From Gracilaria caudata (taxonomy: Eukaryota; Rhodophyta; Florideophyceae; Gracilariales; Gracilariaceae), in assembly GCA_030374735.1 (NCBI GenBank), contig JASCIV010000487.1:1-18567 (forward strand): DNA of 18,567 bases, written 5' to 3'. The translations under genes and the position numbers were made by a program. Positions 15,731 to 18,567 of this stretch are shown in pieces (the first letter of the stretch is position 1; the number at the start of each line of letters is the position of its first letter). The notes under the pieces are model-generated. The model made no database searches. It was not told the origin of the DNA and saw nothing but the letters and a program-made list of their open reading frames with translations.

Positions 15731-16885
15731 CTAGCGTCCCTTTGAATGCGAAGCAGAAAGCCCAAGAATTTGCTCATATGTGATAAATGTAACAGCCGCT
15801 TGAGGGGTAACACGCGCTACGTTTGCCGACAGTCCACGGTAGAGTCCTCTGATCCCTTCTGTTCGAAAAATGTGGAGGAAAGCACGACCAAAGCTACGAT
15901 ATCTTTCATTGTTGACTGCTCTGTCCTGCATACGAGTTCTTGCAACCTGAATGGGATAGGTGCTAACAGATGCGATCAGTTTGGAAGCCGTGGAAGCAAC
16001 AAGGGATTGATATACAGTGGTTGGTGCCGCAGCGCTTTGTCGCTTTCCGATATCGTCTCTCGTTTTTAACCATGCTTTAAACTGCTCATAAAGCGTGAAT
16101 TGAATGGCACCGTGTGAAACAAGCCACAAACTCGGCCCCAGCCCTCTGTACAGCCCGCGTATCCCTTCATCTCTGAAAATGGACTTCAGTCCATCCGCGA
16201 ACCCATTATACGGTCGTAACTGTGCCCGATCGACTGAATGCACGGCCTGCAGCTGCAACCGAACCTTCACCACCCAAATTGGATTCGTGGCAAAGGAAGT
16301 CATGGCACCAGCTGTGCTACCGGCAAGCAAATGCGATATAGGGTCGTATGGGATCCGCTTCCTGTAGAACGTCTGTGCTTGTTGGAACCAATGAAAGTAG
16401 CAAGCCCATGAAACAACGCTTCCAAATGCCGCAGGTACAACTCCTTTGTAAAGAGCTGTCGATCCTTCACGTACGACAATGTCGCGAAGGATTCGCAATG
16501 TGGCACCGCCTTGGGATACTTGCAATCTTGTGCGCAATGTATCCAATGGGTGCAACAGCAGAACCGCGGCCAGACCAGCTCCAGATCCAGCTAGTGCGTG
16601 AGCGTAGGGAGGATAGATCACAACTGATGGCTCGCTTTGCACATTGGAGGCGGCCTCATGGTGGAGCGGGTGCAAGCTTGGCAGCGGAATCTTTTGTTGC
16701 AGTGAGCAGCGTTGCGCTGCCGGGTTTTGGGTGGGCAACTTGCAGCTGGGTTCGAGATGGAAGGCACGTATTATTGTGCGCTTTGGCGGAAAGTATGCAG
16801 CTTGCTGCGGAAGCGCGATCGAGAAGCCGGGGCTGCTAACAACAGCCAGAATGGGCATCGGGCGCGGCCAGCGGCACACTTTCAT
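15731..16885 (-). CDS. Mitochondrial carrier (SLC25), folate/FAD-carrier type
   Basis: The ORF encodes 384 aa from the ATG at 16883-16885; a second ATG nine codons later is possible. Three carrier repeats are present with signatures HPLDTLR (112-118), NPIWVVK (201-207) and YPIQVAR (310-316). Each is followed by the (R/K)xRxQ-like stretch and, later, the EG-x-x-x-LY(K/R)G motif (REGSTALYKG, DEGIRGLYRG, TEGIRGLYRG). Trp in the second signature, Gln in the third, and SHGAIQFTLYEQFK point to the SLC25A32/FLX1 folate-FAD branch or the related NAD+/pyrimidine-nucleotide carriers. Exact substrate is an inference. About 95 residues precede the first repeat, far more than the usual 10-30. They are rich in Pro, Ala and basic residues and could be a targeting extension. 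A TATA-like box lies about 300 bases upstream. Confidence 0.93.
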   Translation of the reverse strand: MKVCRWPRPMPILAVVSSPGFSIALPQQAAYFPPKRTIIRAFHLEPSCKLPTQNPAAQRCSLQQKIPLPSLHPLHHEAASNVQSEPSVVIYPPYAHALAGSGAGLAAVLLLHPLDTLRTRLQVSQGGATLRILRDIVVREGSTALYKGVVPAAFGSVVSWACYFHWFQQAQTFYRKRIPYDPISHLLAGSTAGAMTSFATNPIWVVKVRLQLQAVHSVDRAQLRPYNGFADGLKSIFRDEGIRGLYRGLGPSLWLVSHGAIQFTLYEQFKAWLKTRDDIGKRQSAAAPTTVYQSLVASTASKLIASVSTYPIQVARTRMQDRAVNNERYRSFGRAFLHIFRTEGIRGLYRGLSANVARVTPQAAVTFITYEQILGLSASHSKGR

Positions 16886-17161
16886 TCCTCTCAATGTCAG
16901 GCAGGCCTCGAAGAAAAGGGGATCAAAAAGATTTACAAAGCGTATATTGCAGGCTTGCAGGCTGCAAGTTGCAGCACTCTATTGGTCTTGCGCACTCAGA
17001 CAACAAGGTATTCAGGCAGAATCCCCCTCCCTTCAAAGAAGAAAGGGATCGTGTGGTTACGGCCAGGTGACGCGAGAACAGGGGGAATTGCGTTGTTGTG
17101 GGCAGCTTTTTAGTCTTGGAGAGAGCCAAAGTTGTATGTGCTCTCGAAAGAAAAGGGCAGT

Positions 17162-17177
17162 GCGGAGCGTACTCCGC
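17162..17177. repeat. GC-rich dyad next to the TATA-like box
   Basis: GCGGAG (17162-17167) and CTCCGC (17172-17177) are exact reverse complements around CGTA. The dyad lies 12-27 bases downstream of the TATA-like box on the minus strand, close to where transcription would begin. Confidence 0.5.
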
Positions 17178-17188
17178 CCCGTTCGAAC

Positions 17189-17196
17189 CTTATATA
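17189..17196 (-). promoter_or_regulatory. TATA box candidate for the SLC25 carrier gene
   Basis: On the minus strand this reads TATATAAG, a close match to the eukaryotic TATA consensus. It is about 305 bases upstream of the carrier ATG. If it is used, transcription would start near 17160, giving a 5' UTR of roughly 275 bases. Confidence 0.4.
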
Positions 17197-17440
17197 CTGC
17201 CGACAACTCTCTACAGCGCTTCACTCCCACTCTTTTGAATCCAATCATCGAGCTCCATGCATCCGGTTGCGAATCGCACAACGCGTTCTCTGCTGCTGCC
17301 ACGAAACAAACAGGGTCATTTCGTGCTCTGGACAGAACTGTCAGTTAATGATTGATAATCTGGAACAACTCTGAAGCAAAAGCACCCAACCCAGAGAGGA
17401 CAAAACTTGTACCCGCTTTGGGATACCAAACATAGATGCA

Positions 17441-18520
17441 TCAGCTGCTAGTTTTGGACGCCAATTTTGATCCACTAGGAACTCTTTGAAGTTGTTTTGT
17501 TTTTCGAATAGCCATAAGTTTGATAAGGCTGTAAAGTACAGATCCAAAAAGACTGATCGCTAAGCCGAAAAGGTTTGGCACACTCAACTGAACATCGCCA
17601 AACACAAAAAGACCAAACCCTACTGTCACAAAGTCCTTCATCTGACCGGTAACAGTGGTAGCCAACGGTGAGTTGAGCTTGGTGCACAAAAAGATAGCCA
17701 CGTTGAGCAAGGTGGCTTGCGCAGCAGAAAAAAGCAGAAAAGCCCAGAACTTGGCGTCATGAAAGTGTTTGTACTGCGGCACTTCTCTGAGCTCATTGCT
17801 GAACATCAGTAGATAGGCAAGCATAAGCGGGAAGGATATGAGATTGTTCAAATAGAGCAACGAGAAAGTGTCCAGCGCCGGGTGTTTGCCGATCTTGACG
17901 ATGAGAATGAGATAGAGAGCGGTCGCAAAACAACAGATGAAAACAAGAACATAACCGGCGTGAGAAAACGAAAGATCAGTGGCGCCAGCTATAATACCGC
18001 CGCCAACCATGACGAGAATGGAAATCCAAACGGACGGCTTGGCATGCTTTGAAAGTAACACAGCCTCCAAAATGAGCACAACAAGCGCCGTACACTTTCG
18101 CAACGTAGAAAACATGGGGATGTTAAGAAAGCGCAGCGCCGCAATTCCGGACACAACGTAGGTCCACCAACAAAGAGTGAGCGGGTACACATGTTTGACG
18201 AGCGCGAATGACAGCGGCGTCAACTTGATGAATCGCATAGCGTGACATAAGGATAGAATGAACAGACAGACACAGATCTGCAGCAGGGTAACGAAGCACG
18301 GAAAGCGAAACTCGTACACGGAGAAAATGGCCTTGTTGAAGAAAGTGATACACACCGAGGTGCATCCGTACAAGAGGCAGACAGCCAGAGATCGCATTAC
18401 TGAATGCGATGGCGTGGGTGTGACATCCTTCTTGCTGGTGACTGTGGACACAGTGACCGGCTTGGACTGAAACGAACGCGAGGGCAAAAGCTTGACGGAT
18501 TCAGAAGTTCTGACGCTCAT
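17441..18520 (-). CDS. Nucleotide-sugar transporter (SLC35 / DMT superfamily)
   Basis: The ORF encodes 359 aa from the ATG at 18518-18520, the first ATG in view; the frame stays open to the window edge, so a longer N-terminus is possible. After a Ser/Thr/Pro-rich cytosolic leader of about 40 residues come about ten hydrophobic segments. Family features in order: ITFFNKAIFSVYEFRFP (about 58-74), LNIPMFSTLRKCTALVVLILE (about 132-152; given in part, key residues Pro, Met, Phe, Arg, Lys), FSLLYLNNLISFPLML (about 219-234), LNSPLATTVTGQMKDFVTV (about 282-300) and GSVLYSLIK (near 326-334). These match the SLC35D-like branch, which exchanges UDP- or GDP-sugars for the nucleotide monophosphate across Golgi or ER membranes. 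The GDP-mannose GALN motif is not seen, so UDP-sugars are more likely. The short, lysine- and serine-rich tail is cytosolic. Confidence 0.92.
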   Translation of the reverse strand: MSVRTSESVKLLPSRSFQSKPVTVSTVTSKKDVTPTPSHSVMRSLAVCLLYGCTSVCITFFNKAIFSVYEFRFPCFVTLLQICVCLFILSLCHAMRFIKLTPLSFALVKHVYPLTLCWWTYVVSGIAALRFLNIPMFSTLRKCTALVVLILEAVLLSKHAKPSVWISILVMVGGGIIAGATDLSFSHAGYVLVFICCFATALYLILIVKIGKHPALDTFSLLYLNNLISFPLMLAYLLMFSNELREVPQYKHFHDAKFWAFLLFSAAQATLLNVAIFLCTKLNSPLATTVTGQMKDFVTVGFGLFVFGDVQLSVPNLFGLAISLFGSVLYSLIKLMAIRKTKQLQRVPSGSKLASKTSS

Positions 18521-18567
18521 CGGGGCCGGGGTAGGCGAGGGCAAAGAAGACCACAGAAGAAGGGGGG

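Larger units (their letters stand above)
16886..17440. other. Spacer and promoter region of the SLC25 carrier
   Basis: It lies between the carrier start and the stop codon of the sugar-nucleotide transporter. Long frames on the plus strand here begin at non-ATG codons and are shadows. The stretch contains the TATA-like box and GC-rich dyad annotated separately. I see no gene in it. Confidence 0.5.

Noticed and set aside
17176..17194. GTTCGAACC, resembling a tRNA B box
   Set aside because: The flanks do not pair as a T arm, and no acceptor stem or A box is present.
16644..17348. 234-codon plus-strand frame
   Set aside because: It starts at TTG, runs antisense across the carrier 5' end and its promoter, and has no recognisable features.
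1..18567. CRISPR array, bacterial operon or prophage-like system
   Set aside because: There are no regularly spaced repeats, no ribosome-binding sites or overlapping genes, and the gene content is plainly eukaryotic nuclear.

Overview
The window looks like nuclear DNA of a compact eukaryotic genome, most likely a unicellular alga or protist. The evidence is a GT-AG intron with a perfect GTAAGT donor, Kozak-like ATG contexts (GCCGCCATGG before the kinase), one gene per transcription unit, and typically eukaryotic products: a mitochondrial-type DHODH, a mitochondrial carrier, a Golgi nucleotide-sugar transporter and a PRA1 protein. Only one intron is visible among nine well-supported genes. An intron-poor red alga or a stramenopile would fit, but the lineage cannot be fixed from the sequence alone.

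Layout. Positions 1-1611 are repeat-like and gene-poor, starting with a frameshifted copy of a coding-like repeat. A PH-domain Ser/Thr kinase (+ strand, two exons) lies at 1612-2881. Positions 2882-6386 are about 3.5 kb with no convincing conserved gene. They hold the second, inverted copy of the repeat (5675-5854) and one weak candidate for a secreted cysteine-rich protein (3805-4209). From 6387 onward genes are dense and nearly all on the minus strand: DHODH, an unrecognised type I membrane protein, an aldo/keto reductase, two unrecognised proteins, an SLC25 carrier of the folate/FAD type, and an SLC35-type sugar-nucleotide transporter. The only plus-strand gene in this half is PRA1 (14892-15503), which shares a 723-bp upstream region with the unknown gene at 13320-14168.

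The genes do not form one pathway. DHODH makes orotate for pyrimidine synthesis at the inner mitochondrial membrane. The carrier probably moves a cofactor across that membrane. PRA1 and the sugar-nucleotide transporter serve the ER/Golgi. The kinase probably links membrane lipid or protein binding to phosphorylation. I found no convincing gene cluster or novel multi-gene system. The most interesting items are the degenerate inverted coding repeat, the cysteine-rich ORF, the unrecognised 600-aa membrane protein, the repeated GTGACGCG motif upstream of DHODH, and several clean inverted repeats between genes.
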